Below are positions 1 to 8,570 of a stretch of 14,109 bases of DNA, piece by piece. Within the stretch, counting starts at the first letter, position 1. Every line of letters starts with the position of its first letter. Under the pieces are notes generated by a model, which saw nothing but the letters and a program-made list of their open reading frames with translations, had not been told where the DNA came from and did no database searches. This stretch comes from Candidatus Iainarchaeum sp. (lineage in GTDB: Archaea; Iainarchaeota; Iainarchaeia; JAGGVJ01), in contig JAGGVJ010000037.1 of the NCBI GenBank assembly GCA_021158055.1, positions 1-14,109 of the forward strand, read 5' to 3'. A program made the translations under genes and the position numbers.

Positions 1-3000
1 AAACTTATCACTGCACTTGCCTGTTGCAGGAATGCACGCGTGGATATTGTAAACTCCGGGCGGGACTTCAACAAACACCTGCCCGTTGGTTCCGGTGAAC
101 AGACCGAACTCAGTTAAATCGCTTACCCTTGTTGCAGTTGCAGTCACTTCGCCCGAATAAGGATTTGAACAATCAGTAACTGTAATTTTGAACTGGGAAT
201 AATAACTCACGTCCCACGAGTCAAGGCTCGGGGTGCTTCCGGAAGTAAAGTTTGCCCTTAGCTTGATTGGAATGCTTCCGACAGTTTCTGAAATGTTCTG
301 GCCGTTCTTCACGTCTGCAACCAAAACCGAATCATCTGATGCATCCAAAACATCAACCGTAAGCGTTGATGCTCCGGGTGTGGTCTTTGAAAAAGTCACT
401 ACCCCCCACTTGCTGAAATTCACCGGGCTGATGACGCCTGTTGTGAAAGTACCGGTTGCTTGTCCTTCAGTTAAAACCACACTGCCAAATAACAATTCAG
501 TGTTTGAAAATAATCCATCATCCAGACTCAAACCCACAGTTGCAAGACCTGAATCGTTCACAAACACTTCTTTTGAAAACTCACTGCCCCAGTACTCACC
601 ATCAAACGCCTTTGCCAATACCTGCCACAAACCCGGCTCCCCCTCAGCAACAAACGAATAAATATTTGAAGCCTGCGCAGCCGGGTTCAGCACCTCACTT
701 CCTACCCCCTCCAAAACACGGAAATCAAATTCAATAATCGGGTCGTCGTTGGGGTCAGTTGCAGTAGCTGTTGCAGTCACTGAATCACCTAACTCAAACA
801 AAGGCGCATTCAAGGAAATTTCGGCTATTACCGGTGCGCTGAACTGTTCTTGAATACCAAACAAAGCGGTTGGTTCCAGATCTACTTGTTTTCGAATAAA
901 CACATTTAAGATATTAAACGAATTGACCGTACAGACTTCACCACCCCCCCGCTCGCTACATTGAACGGCAACAACATTATCGCCTTTACTAAGACCAGAA
1001 GTTACATCCCACGTATTTACACAGGTATTACTGCCATGACAACCACCACCACAATGACCAATGTACGAACCATTGCCTGAATAAACCCATTGACCATCAT
1101 CACTAGTAACCCTCACACTAGATGACCCAACACTCGTTACAAACACCCTTTTCCTCATATACCAATCACAATCATCACAACTGGCCCAATAATCAACAGA
1201 CGCATCTGGCAAATCAGTCCAAGTTGAATCATCAAAACCCACACTTGTCCAATCTAAAGGACCCGTACACGAAGCAGACCGGTAATACTTCCAACCAACC
1301 TCCCAATTACCCGACGAATCAAAAGTATCAACATCAGAACTCGCACTAACAGCTGACACATTACCATAATACATGAAAATGCCAGTCGAACTGTTCGCAG
1401 GAATGCTCGGCACCTTCACCCACACCTTCGTGCTTGCAGTATTACAACCCGACTCAAGCCAATAACTCAACCCACTCAAACCCAAACCATCAGCAAACCT
1501 CAAATCACCGCAATCACTGTTCATCACCCCGGCAGAAACCAAAGACGCAGAATCAAACCCAACCAACACCTGAAAATCAGCCAAATCAGAACCGCTTGTC
1601 TCAGTTATCGTAACTGATTTCCTGTAACTCCAATCACTGTCCCACCAGCCAGTTACAGGCAATTGCCCGCTGAAAACACTGCTTCTGTTGCCTTGCGCGT
1701 CAGTGGCAGTAACCTCAACCACCCACTGACCTGCACCATCAGGAATAAAAGAATACTGGTTGACTGACTGGGCTGTCGGACCCGCGAACACGCTTGAATC
1801 AGGTTTCTTCACAGTGAAAGTGTAACTGGAGATGGTCTGTGTCCCCTGCGGGTCGGTTGCAGTGGCTGTTGCGGTAACGCTTTGTCCTTCCTCTGGCAAA
1901 GCGGGGTCAAACGAAACGCTTTTGACAATAGGACTATCGCTTTGCTCTTGCGCACCGGTACTTGCAGTGGGTTCCGGGGAAGTGTATTTTCGGACACGGA
2001 CGTCATCCAGTCCGACCCCGTTTGAATCTGTAAGAGCAACATGGTTATAGAACTTACCGCTGTCTGCAAGAGCCTGGTTATATACCCCTTCCCAATCCCA
2101 TGTACTGGGTTCGTTCGTGCCATGTTTCCATATCTTAAACTTGCCGTTGTTTCCAAGCTTCTCTACCTTTACATTGAACCAGTTTCCCCTCTCGTTGTAA
2201 TAATTATATTTTGTGCTCGTGTGCAAAACATTTTCAGAACCGCCGACTTTTTCTATGAACCTGACATACTGATCACCTGAAGAATACGTGCGCATGTAAA
2301 TCTTGAGATAGTCGTTGTCTGACAAATGAATCATTCTCGGGTGATACTGGTCATTACCCGAACCGCTTCCGTGGTTTTTGACTTTAAACAACCATTCTTT
2401 TCCGCCTGACGGAACAACATTTTCCGCCGTGTAAATAACCCCCCCGTCACTTGTGCCCTTCAGATAATTGCCGGAAGCTGTCCAGGAACCACTTGCAACA
2501 GACCACCCATTGTAGCTTGCATCTTCAAAGTCATCAAAAAAGTCAAAGGTTTCTGTCGCGCTGCTTACACCATCAGCTGACTGGTTACCGTAATACAGGT
2601 AAATATTCTCCGATGAGTTTGCCTGGATCTCAGGGACCTTCACCCACGCCTTGTTGTCAGACTCCAGCCAGTAAGAAAGCTCTTTGGGAACACCACCTGT
2701 CGCAAACCTCAAATCAGCCAAGTCCAACCTTGCTTTTTCTGCATCGAAACGCTCCTGAATTTCTGCCTGGGAAAGGACACGGTTGTAAATTTTTACTTCG
2801 TCGATGGTGCCGTTGAAAAACTCACCAGCTCCACCACCATAAGCACCAATCGTGAAATTACCACCTGTCACCGGTGAAGGGACACCGCCGGCATCCAAGG
2901 TTACGTCCGCGCCATTGACGTACATTTTTCCTTTTCCTGACTGCCCAACTACTCCCAAGGCAACAATGTGATACCATTGACCCAACTCAGGAGTAAATTC

Positions 3001-5958
3001 TGTCGAGCTAATCGCTACTCCCCCCAAACTAAATCGCAAATTTGTAGATGCTTTTTCCCAATAAAATTCATAAACACCTGCGCCACCTCTTTTATCAACA
3101 ACAACGTAATAAGAATTGGTAAGATCTTCAAATTTAACCCATGCTTCAACAGTAATCTCACCAGCGGCATCCAAACTCCCATCATTTCCAGCAACAATAT
3201 AATCATCCGCGCCGTCAAACTCCAAACCACCCCCAAATTTACCAGTCGACCAAACAGGACCGTTTGTCAAAGTTCCATCATTGCCGTTCCCGGAAGAATC
3301 AGCGGCCTTCGTTCCACTGCCCTCGCTGAAATGCCAGCTTCCAACCAAACCAGAATTGTCATAAATAGCACCAGTCAAATCAACGGAAAGCGGGTAATCA
3401 GTCAAATCAGAACCGCTCGTCTCAGTTATCATAACTGATTTCCTGTAACTCCAATCACTGTCCCACCAGCCACTCACACCAACCTGCTTGCTGAAAACAC
3501 TGCTCGTGTTGCCTTGCCCATCAGTTGCAGTAACCTCAACAGTCCAAAAACCGCTTGAATCAGGAGTAAACGAATACTCATTGCCTGTCTGTGTTATAGG
3601 GCCCGCGAACACACTCGAATCAGACCTCTTCACAATAAAAGAATAACTGGAGATGCTGCCCTGCAGAACGTCCGCCAATACAGTTGCAGTCAGCACGTTG
3701 CCCTGTTCAGGCAAAGAGGGTTCAAACACCAGATCGTTTATGTATGGAAAATCGGCCTGCTGTTGCGAACCAACGCTTGTTGTCGGCTCCGGAACAACCT
3801 GTTCCCTGTACAGATCCGGATTAAAGCCGTCTTCGTACGCGGAAGGAGTTGTTGTTCCGGTCAATAAATTGTAATCCAACCTTACTCTGCCGTATCCCCC
3901 GTTGCCGCCAGCCGCCCGCGTATTTACACCCGGAGCCCCCGAACCATACGATGCAGTCACTTTTGACGATCCGATGCTGGCATTGTCTGAAACAATATAA
4001 ATGCTTCCTCCGGCACCACCCCCTCCACCTCCTGTTTCGCCGGTGTTGTCATTCGGGGCGTTTTGACCGCTTGAACTAACGGACCCGTCAACCTGAACAG
4101 AACCGGCTGAAATTAGTATTATCCCTCCGCCTGCCCCGCCGGTTCCACCGCAATCGGGGTTGTCCCCGTCACGGCCCCCGCTTCCGCCGCCTCCGCCGAA
4201 AAACAGTTCAGAAAGCTGCGGCGAACCAATCGCACTGCCACCAACGGCTGTTGTGCTCCCGCAACTCCACCCGCCGCCACATGAATAATACTTGCGCTGA
4301 CCGTTGGACCCGGCTGTTCCGTATCCTCCGCCTGCCCCGCCTTCACCTGAATGGCACCACTCGGCGTCACCGCCGCCGCCACCGGCACCGTTAGCTTGTG
4401 TGCAGCGATTTCCATAGCCTACTTGTGACTCGCCTTTTTCTCCGCCACCCCAGTTACCACAGCCGCCAAGGTCACCTCCGCGAAAACCCTTTCCTGAAGC
4501 ATCAATGCTCGCGCCCGCATTCACTAAAACGGCTGCGTTTGACCTGAAAGAAATTATTCCCCCGGTGTAACCATTCCAGGCAGGGGCAATTATACCTGCT
4601 CCCGAATCCAGCGTGACATCAGTGTAATTCGGAACCCTTACAACCTGCGCGGAAATTGAAGAAACCGAATTAAAAACCCCTGAAAAATAATCATTTTTCA
4701 GCGGCATGTCAAGGACAAGGTTTTCAGTACCACCGCCTGAAACAATTCTCCTGAATTCATAATTTCCGGCGCCATTGCCCTGCATCTGCATCACCAGTAT
4801 TTCATCGTCGTCTGAAAACCCGAAACCGTCACTGACTGTTATCAGGTTCGAACCCGCACCGGCGCCGGAAGTCAAATACGCGTAAGTGTTTACCACCGTG
4901 CCTGGTGAAGAAACCGTGAGAGCACCGTCAGAACCGCTTCCCAACACACCGAAGCTGCTCAAAAAATCACTTTTTGAATCCGCTGAAGAATTGCCGTAAT
5001 ACATGAAAATATTTGTTGAACCGTTTGCAGGAATACTCGGCACCTTCACCCAAACCCTGTTGTCTGATTCAACCCAATAAGGAATTTCCTGAACACCACC
5101 TGAATCTGCGAATCTCAAGTCCGAATAATCAAGGTTTCCCTTTGATGCATTGAAGTGATCCTGGATCTCTGCTTGGGATAAAGCACGGTCGTATATTTTT
5201 ACTTCGTCGATAAGACCCTTAAACCTGCCATACCAACCGCCCAAACCACCTATGTAAAAAGGCCTGTTTGAACCCGAGGTTGTGCTTACTGCACTTCCAT
5301 TAAATACCCCGTCTAAGTAAATAGTTGCAGTTGTTCCATCATAAGTGAATACTGCATAATGCCAATTACCCAAGGAATACTCCGTTGAACCAACAATATA
5401 TGTTGAACCCGTATACATGCCAAGCTTATTAACATTTGAACCAACTCCCGCCCCAAACCAAAGACCGGAATTTCCATCAGGAGCATGGTCAACTAACGAG
5501 GAATAAGAGTCACCATAAGAATTTGAATTAACTGACGAATAAAACCATAAAGCAACAGATATCGGTGAATTTGCCGCATAATCATAATTTTGAGTTATTA
5601 CCTTATCATCCACACCGTCAAACTGCAACCCATTCCCGAATTTTCCAGCAACCCAAACAGGACCGTTTGCCAAAGTACCGTCATTTCCGTTCCCGGAAGA
5701 ATCCCTTGCAACAGAACCGCTTCCCTCAGAAAAATGCCAGCTTCCGACCAAACCGGTGTTGTCATACAAAACATCAGTCAAATCAACCGGAACCTGAAAA
5801 TCAGTCAACTCGGAACCGGAAGAATCAGTTACCGTGATTGGTTTCCTGTAATCCCAGTCAGCATCCCACCAGGTGGCAGAAGCAGAAACTGCCTGCAATA
5901 AGAAAGCGAAAACAAAAACGCAAATCACAATTTTGTTCACATTACCTGAAAACATCAT
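1..5958 (-). CDS. Giant secreted surface protein with three DUF2341/LamG modules (partial, 3' end outside window)
   Basis: The reading frame is open without a stop from an ATG at 5958 to base 1, 1986 residues, and its C-terminus lies beyond the left edge. Residues 1-26 form a signal peptide (hydrophobic run IVICVFVFAFLL, cleavage near VSA). Three modules begin with a WWDxDWxYRK motif at about residues 30, 830 and 1436 and contain the DLRFA and YYGN motifs typical of DUF2341. Modules 1 and 2 hold an inserted LamG/concanavalin-like domain (about 68-265 and 855-1055). Residues 470-690 are glycine-rich. Ig/PKD-like linkers (TATATATDP..) lie at about 738-826, 1343-1433 and 1709-1787. Residues 1140-1330 look like another concanavalin-like sandwich and 1540-1680 like a galactose-binding domain (GFDDSTW). 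The last 190 residues are beta-rich. The protein is probably a cell-surface adhesin or glycan-binding protein. The membrane or wall anchor is not visible. A second ATG at 5955 is equally possible. Confidence 0.87.
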   Translation of the reverse strand, partial: MMFSGNVNKIVICVFVFAFLLQAVSASATWWDADWDYRKPITVTDSSGSELTDFQVPVDLTDVLYDNTGLVGSWHFSEGSGSVARDSSGNGNDGTLANGPVWVAGKFGNGLQFDGVDDKVITQNYDYAANSPISVALWFYSSVNSNSYGDSYSSLVDHAPDGNSGLWFGAGVGSNVNKLGMYTGSTYIVGSTEYSLGNWHYAVFTYDGTTATIYLDGVFNGSAVSTTSGSNRPFYIGGLGGWYGRFKGLIDEVKIYDRALSQAEIQDHFNASKGNLDYSDLRFADSGGVQEIPYWVESDNRVWVKVPSIPANGSTNIFMYYGNSSADSKSDFLSSFGVLGSGSDGALTVSSPGTVVNTYAYLTSGAGAGSNLITVSDGFGFSDDDEILVMQMQGNGAGNYEFRRIVSGGGTENLVLDMPLKNDYFSGVFNSVSSISAQVVRVPNYTDVTLDSGAGIIAPAWNGYTGGIISFRSNAAVLVNAGASIDASGKGFRGGDLGGCGNWGGGEKGESQVGYGNRCTQANGAGGGGGDAEWCHSGEGGAGGGYGTAGSNGQRKYYSCGGGWSCGSTTAVGGSAIGSPQLSELFFGGGGGSGGRDGDNPDCGGTGGAGGGIILISAGSVQVDGSVSSSGQNAPNDNTGETGGGGGGAGGSIYIVSDNASIGSSKVTASYGSGAPGVNTRAAGGNGGYGRVRLDYNLLTGTTTPSAYEDGFNPDLYREQVVPEPTTSVGSQQQADFPYINDLVFEPSLPEQGNVLTATVLADVLQGSISSYSFIVKRSDSSVFAGPITQTGNEYSFTPDSSGFWTVEVTATDGQGNTSSVFSKQVGVSGWWDSDWSYRKSVMITETSGSDLTDYPLSVDLTGAIYDNSGLVGSWHFSEGSGTKAADSSGNGNDGTLTNGPVWSTGKFGGGLEFDGADDYIVAGNDGSLDAAGEITVEAWVKFEDLTNSYYVVVDKRGGAGVYEFYWEKASTNLRFSLGGVAISSTEFTPELGQWYHIVALGVVGQSGKGKMYVNGADVTLDAGGVPSPVTGGNFTIGAYGGGAGEFFNGTIDEVKIYNRVLSQAEIQERFDAEKARLDLADLRFATGGVPKELSYWLESDNKAWVKVPEIQANSSENIYLYYGNQSADGVSSATETFDFFDDFEDASYNGWSVASGSWTASGNYLKGTSDGGVIYTAENVVPSGGKEWLFKVKNHGSGSGNDQYHPRMIHLSDNDYLKIYMRTYSSGDQYVRFIEKVGGSENVLHTSTKYNYYNERGNWFNVKVEKLGNNGKFKIWKHGTNEPSTWDWEGVYNQALADSGKFYNHVALTDSNGVGLDDVRVRKYTSPEPTASTGAQEQSDSPIVKSVSFDPALPEEGQSVTATATATDPQGTQTISSYTFTVKKPDSSVFAGPTAQSVNQYSFIPDGAGQWVVEVTATDAQGNRSSVFSGQLPVTGWWDSDWSYRKSVTITETSGSDLADFQVLVGFDSASLVSAGVMNSDCGDLRFADGLGLSGLSYWLESGCNTASTKVWVKVPSIPANSSTGIFMYYGNVSAVSASSDVDTFDSSGNWEVGWKYYRSASCTGPLDWTSVGFDDSTWTDLPDASVDYWASCDDCDWYMRKRVFVTSVGSSSVRVTSDDGQWVYSGNGSYIGHCGGGCHGSNTCVNTWDVTSGLSKGDNVVAVQCSERGGGEVCTVNSFNILNVFIRKQVDLEPTALFGIQEQFSAPVIAEISLNAPLFELGDSVTATATATDPNDDPIIEFDFRVLEGVGSEVLNPAAQASNIYSFVAEGEPGLWQVLAKAFDGEYWGSEFSKEVFVNDSGLATVGLSLDDGLFSNTELLFGSVVLTEGQATGTFTTGVISPVNFSKWGVVTFSKTTPGASTLTVDVLDASDDSVLVADVKNGQNISETVGSIPIKLRANFTSGSTPSLDSWDVSYYSQFKITVTDCSNPYSGEVTATATRVSDLTEFGLFTGTNGQVFVEVPPGVYNIHACIPATGKCSDKF
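1582..1651 (-). repeat. Near-identical intragenic repeat, copy at the start of DUF2341 module 3
   Basis: These 70 bases encode the linker and WWDSDWSYRK segment that opens module 3. By my alignment they differ at two positions from the copy at 3403-3472. The flanking domains are much more diverged, which suggests recent gene conversion or module duplication. Confidence 0.85.
3403..3472 (-). repeat. Near-identical intragenic repeat, copy at the start of DUF2341 module 2
   Basis: This is the partner of 1582-1651, with 68 of 70 bases identical. It encodes the same opening segment of module 2. A third, clearly more diverged version lies at about 5793-5875 at the start of module 1. Confidence 0.85.
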
Positions 5959-5986
5959 AAAATCACTGTTTGTCAAAAAGCACACT

Positions 5987-6030
5987 AAACGGTCCCGTCA
6001 TTTGGAACCGGTTCCGGTCCGGGACGGTTT
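5987..6030 (-). promoter_or_regulatory. GC-rich hairpin in the leader of the giant surface-protein gene
   Basis: Outer arms AAAC-x-GTCCCG (5987-5997) and CGGGAC-x-GTTT (6020-6030) pair with one mismatch. They enclose a perfect 12-base palindrome, GGAACCGGTTCC (6004-6015). The structure starts 29 bases upstream of the ATG at 5958, in otherwise AT-rich DNA. It could be an operator or an RNA hairpin controlling translation; the role is inferred only from position. Confidence 0.45.
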
Positions 6031-6073
6031 TGGCAGCAGATCCAAACAAACAACCACTGGATAATAAAAATAA

Positions 6074-6091
6074 AACCTTATTTAATAGGTT
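6074..6091 (-). promoter_or_regulatory. Possible TATA region of the surface-protein gene, inside an inverted repeat
   Basis: AACCT and AGGTT arms flank an AT core that reads CTATTAAATA on the minus strand, a plausible TATA box. Initiation about 25 bases downstream would give a leader of about 100 nt containing the 5987-6030 hairpin. The TATA-like AACTTTATTT in the repeat at 6166-6180 is an alternative. Confidence 0.3.
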
Positions 6092-6142
6092 ATTGCTGTC
6101 AACACGCTAAATTTCACTTGACCTGTCCTGAAAGCACTGAAA

Positions 6143-6198
6143 AGTTGCAGAAATTTTGCGAAAAGGAAATAAAGTTTTTCCCTTAATCAACTGCAACT
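6143..6198 (+). repeat. Dispersed repeat copy D, flanked by an 8-base inverted repeat
   Basis: The core at 6161-6190 (AAAAGGAAATAAAGTTTTTC and onward) matches the reverse complement of the repeats at 9275-9330 and 11544-11602. Perfect arms AGTTGCAG (6143-6150) and CTGCAACT (6191-6198) enclose it. It lies 27 bases past the stop of the frameshifted gene at 6225. Its orientation is opposite to the other three copies. Confidence 0.6.
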
Positions 6199-6224
6199 CT
6201 TTTACCCTTCACTTCAGCGTTTTT

Positions 6225-7186
6225 TCAGCCAGGCGGCTTCTTCAGCTTTTCCTGGCTTAAAAACAACACTTTTTCACCTTCTTTTTTCCCGATGGCCTGC
6301 CATGGCTGTGTTACGTTTCCCGGGCAGCCTGTGAAAAAAACCAGTGAACAGTCAAGATGCGGTTTTGTCTTGTCCAGGTCACTGATATACTGGCGGTAAA
6401 ACGAAGCGTACCTGATAAAAAACGCCCTGATGCAGCCCTCAAAATCCCTGAAAATTCCCGCTTCTTCTTCCGCAACCCTGTAAATAACATAGTCTTTTGC
6501 AGCTTTCTGGCACAGCAAATCAAAATTGCTTTCGCGCAACTTGTCTTTGCTGATGTTTTTCCTTGCGTTTTTTGCCAGCTGAAAAAAGGCCGGGTGGTTT
6601 TCTATACAGCCTGAAAGCTTTTTTCCTGCCAAAAAAAGTTTCTCCTCAAAATCCGATTTGTACTTGCTGTACAGGCACGAAACCGGGACAACGCAAAACA
6701 ACCCCCGTATTTTTTTGATTCAGCCATTGACTTCAGGGTTTCAACATACTTTTTTGTTCTTTCACAGGGTACGTGATTTACTTCTTCAACTCTTTTGTCC
6801 CCGGGAGAAACGTAAATCTTAAGCCCCTTGGAGTAAACTTTTTTCACTTCCAGATTCAGCCTGTAAAAGTTATCAAGAGTTGCTTCCTCGCACAAGCCGG
6901 CGGCGTCCAAACCAAGATTTGAGTTTTTGCAGCCGCCCCAAAACTGAAACAATTCAACCGGCCTGTTTTCGGCAACTTTTAACCTGATTTTTTCCAGGAT
7001 CTTTTCTTTTGCGTCACTGGAAGGCATGGAACCTGCCCTGTATTTCCTGCCTGTCAATTTTTTGAACACTTCCAGACTAAATTCGCAGGCATTTTCAGAA
7101 ACGCGTGCCTTAAGTCCGGATTCCGGATTTTTGCCAAAAAACTTTTTTCCACTGCAATTCCCGGCTTTCAAAAACAAACGTTTCAT
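6225..7186 (-). pseudogene. Frameshifted conserved-looking protein (or programmed -1 frameshift gene), possibly DIT1/PvcA-like
   Basis: Two overlapping minus-strand frames (7186 to 6602, and 6701 to 6225) each read as normal protein. A single -1 shift or a one-base insertion near 6702-6716 joins them into one product of about 320 residues. The junction holds a run of seven A in the phase TCA AAA AAA (6716-6710, a canonical A_AAA_AAA slippery heptamer) and then five G. I do not recognise the family firmly. The order of features, namely NRPVELFxFWGGCKNSN (about 74-90), an EE..L..L..EV..VY segment, IYVSPGDKRVEEVN (124-137) and a C-terminal TQPWQAIG, resembles the DIT1/PvcA isonitrile synthase fold, but this is weak. 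The ATG at 7186 is preferred over the GTG at 7195 because a TATA box lies 26 bases upstream. Alternatives are a decayed gene or a sequencing indel. Confidence 0.55.
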
Positions 7187-7207
7187 GAAAAACACTAGAC
7201 AAACAGA

Positions 7208-7217
7208 TTATTTAAAC
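7208..7217 (-). promoter_or_regulatory. TATA box of the frameshifted gene
   Basis: GTTTAAATAA on the minus strand is centred about 26 bases upstream of the ATG at 7186. This is the archaeal TATA-to-start distance, so the transcript would be leaderless. Confidence 0.5.
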
Positions 7218-7246
7218 AACAACTAACAAACAAGCGCCATCTGGTT

Positions 7247-8470
7247 TCAATTTCTATTTTTTTTCAAAAAACTTTCAAGCGAAATCATATTTTCTTTATT
7301 GGTTGATTTGGTTATTAAAATAAAAGAAAATCCTTTGTGGGTTTTTTTAAAATCATCAAATCCTTTTTGTTCTCTTTCAGGTATTTCGTCTGTTGCAGTT
7401 ACATTTATGGCTGTGTTTTCAGCAATGAAATCAACCTCGGATTTCAATTCAGACCAGTAACTTATTTCCCTGCAGGACTCCAATAACTTTATAAAAACAG
7501 TATTTTCATACATCTGGCCCAAGTTTTTTGAATATTTTATGCTTGCGACATTTATCAACCCGTTGTCCAATGCATAAAATTTAGAAAGCTTTGTTATGTC
7601 GTGTTTTATTTTTGCTGAAAAAGAAAAATAAGTAACTTCAAACAAAAGATAAGCATCAACCATATAACTGACATAAAGGGAAATGGTGTCTTTTGACAAC
7701 CCGAAAACTTTCGACAACTTATTGAAACTCACTTTTGACGACGAAGTGCTAATGATATACCTTGCAATACCCATTAACTGTTTGGTGTTTCTTATGCCGT
7801 GCCTTTGAATGATATCCTTGTAGACAATATCCTCAAAATATTGCTGTAAAATAAACAATTTTTTTTCAGGGGATTTTTCCAGAACAACTTCCGGAAACCC
7901 GCCAAACTTTAAGTATTCTTCAAGCACACCTTTTTTATTGAACTCAAGAAACTCTTTAAAAGACAAAGGGAAAACTTCAAAAGACAAATTTCTGCCCGTC
8001 AACAGGGTTGAAAGTTCCTTTGACAACAAAGAAGCGCTTGAACCCGTAACCACAAATTTAATGTTTTCATTCAGATCATACTTTGTCCTGATCCACTTCT
8101 CCCAACCGTCAATTTTTTGAATTTCATCAATAAAATAATAAACCTTTCCCTTGTTTTTTAAATAATGCCAGTAGGCATTCAAAACCTGCTCCAGTAAATC
8201 TATATTTAAATTTTCTGTGAAATTATAATCCTCAAGATTCAAATACAAAATCTGCTCTTTATTTATTTTATTTTTTATTAACTTCATCATTAACTGCTTT
8301 AAAATTGTGGATTTTCCCGACCGCCTTATCCCCTTTAAAACAATGACTTCCCTGCGCTTGAAATAAGAGTAAATCTTCTCAACATAACCGGTTCTTTCAA
8401 CACCCGAATCAAACTCTTTTTCCCAAAAATTCCATCTCTTAAGAACATCAACAATGATATTTTCATCCAT
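7247..8470 (-). CDS. Archaeal AAA ATPase with DUF4143-like C-terminal domain
   Basis: 407 residues, the usual length for this family. The P-loop GIRRSGKST is at 47-55, Walker B YYFIDEIQ at 111-118, and the sensor segment VVTGSSASLL at 140-149 is followed by LLTGR. GGFPE is at 190-194, and a helix-turn-helix-like stretch (FNKLSKVFGLSKDTISLYVSYM) spans about 249-270. The C-terminal domain ends with EVDFIAE (345-351) and AINVT (354-358), the position of a PD-(D/E)XK-like core in related proteins; the usual lysine of the second strand is replaced by T. These ATPases are common and often multicopy in archaea, their substrate is unknown, and roles in defence or mobile-element biology are only suspected. 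The ATG at 8470 lies 26 bases from a TATA box, so translation is probably leaderless. It shares its architecture with the ATPase at 9580. Confidence 0.85.
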   Translation of the reverse strand: MDENIIVDVLKRWNFWEKEFDSGVERTGYVEKIYSYFKRREVIVLKGIRRSGKSTILKQLMMKLIKNKINKEQILYLNLEDYNFTENLNIDLLEQVLNAYWHYLKNKGKVYYFIDEIQKIDGWEKWIRTKYDLNENIKFVVTGSSASLLSKELSTLLTGRNLSFEVFPLSFKEFLEFNKKGVLEEYLKFGGFPEVVLEKSPEKKLFILQQYFEDIVYKDIIQRHGIRNTKQLMGIARYIISTSSSKVSFNKLSKVFGLSKDTISLYVSYMVDAYLLFEVTYFSFSAKIKHDITKLSKFYALDNGLINVASIKYSKNLGQMYENTVFIKLLESCREISYWSELKSEVDFIAENTAINVTATDEIPEREQKGFDDFKKTHKGFSFILITKSTNKENMISLESFLKKNRN

Positions 8471-8490
8471 GATGCAAATTACAACTTACA

Positions 8491-8530
8491 AATATATAAA
8501 GGTTGCTAATATAATAGCAACCTATATAAA
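8491..8530. promoter_or_regulatory. Palindromic operator between two opposed TATA boxes
   Basis: A perfect 8-base inverted repeat (GGTTGCTA at 8501-8508, TAGCAACC at 8515-8522) is flanked on the left by CTTTATATATT reading on the minus strand toward the ATPase start at 8470. On the right it is flanked by TATATAAATA reading on the plus strand. The left box is 26 bases from the ATG. The plus-strand box would drive an antisense transcript into the methyltransferase gene. Binding of a regulator to the palindrome could block both. Confidence 0.5.
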
Positions 8531-8570
8531 TAATTAGATCACATTTTCGGAAACCTTTGTTGCTTTGTTT

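Noticed and set aside
4119-4415. Alanine- and valine-rich 98-codon frame
   Set aside because: It is a shadow of the glycine-rich GGN repeats of the surface protein in another frame.
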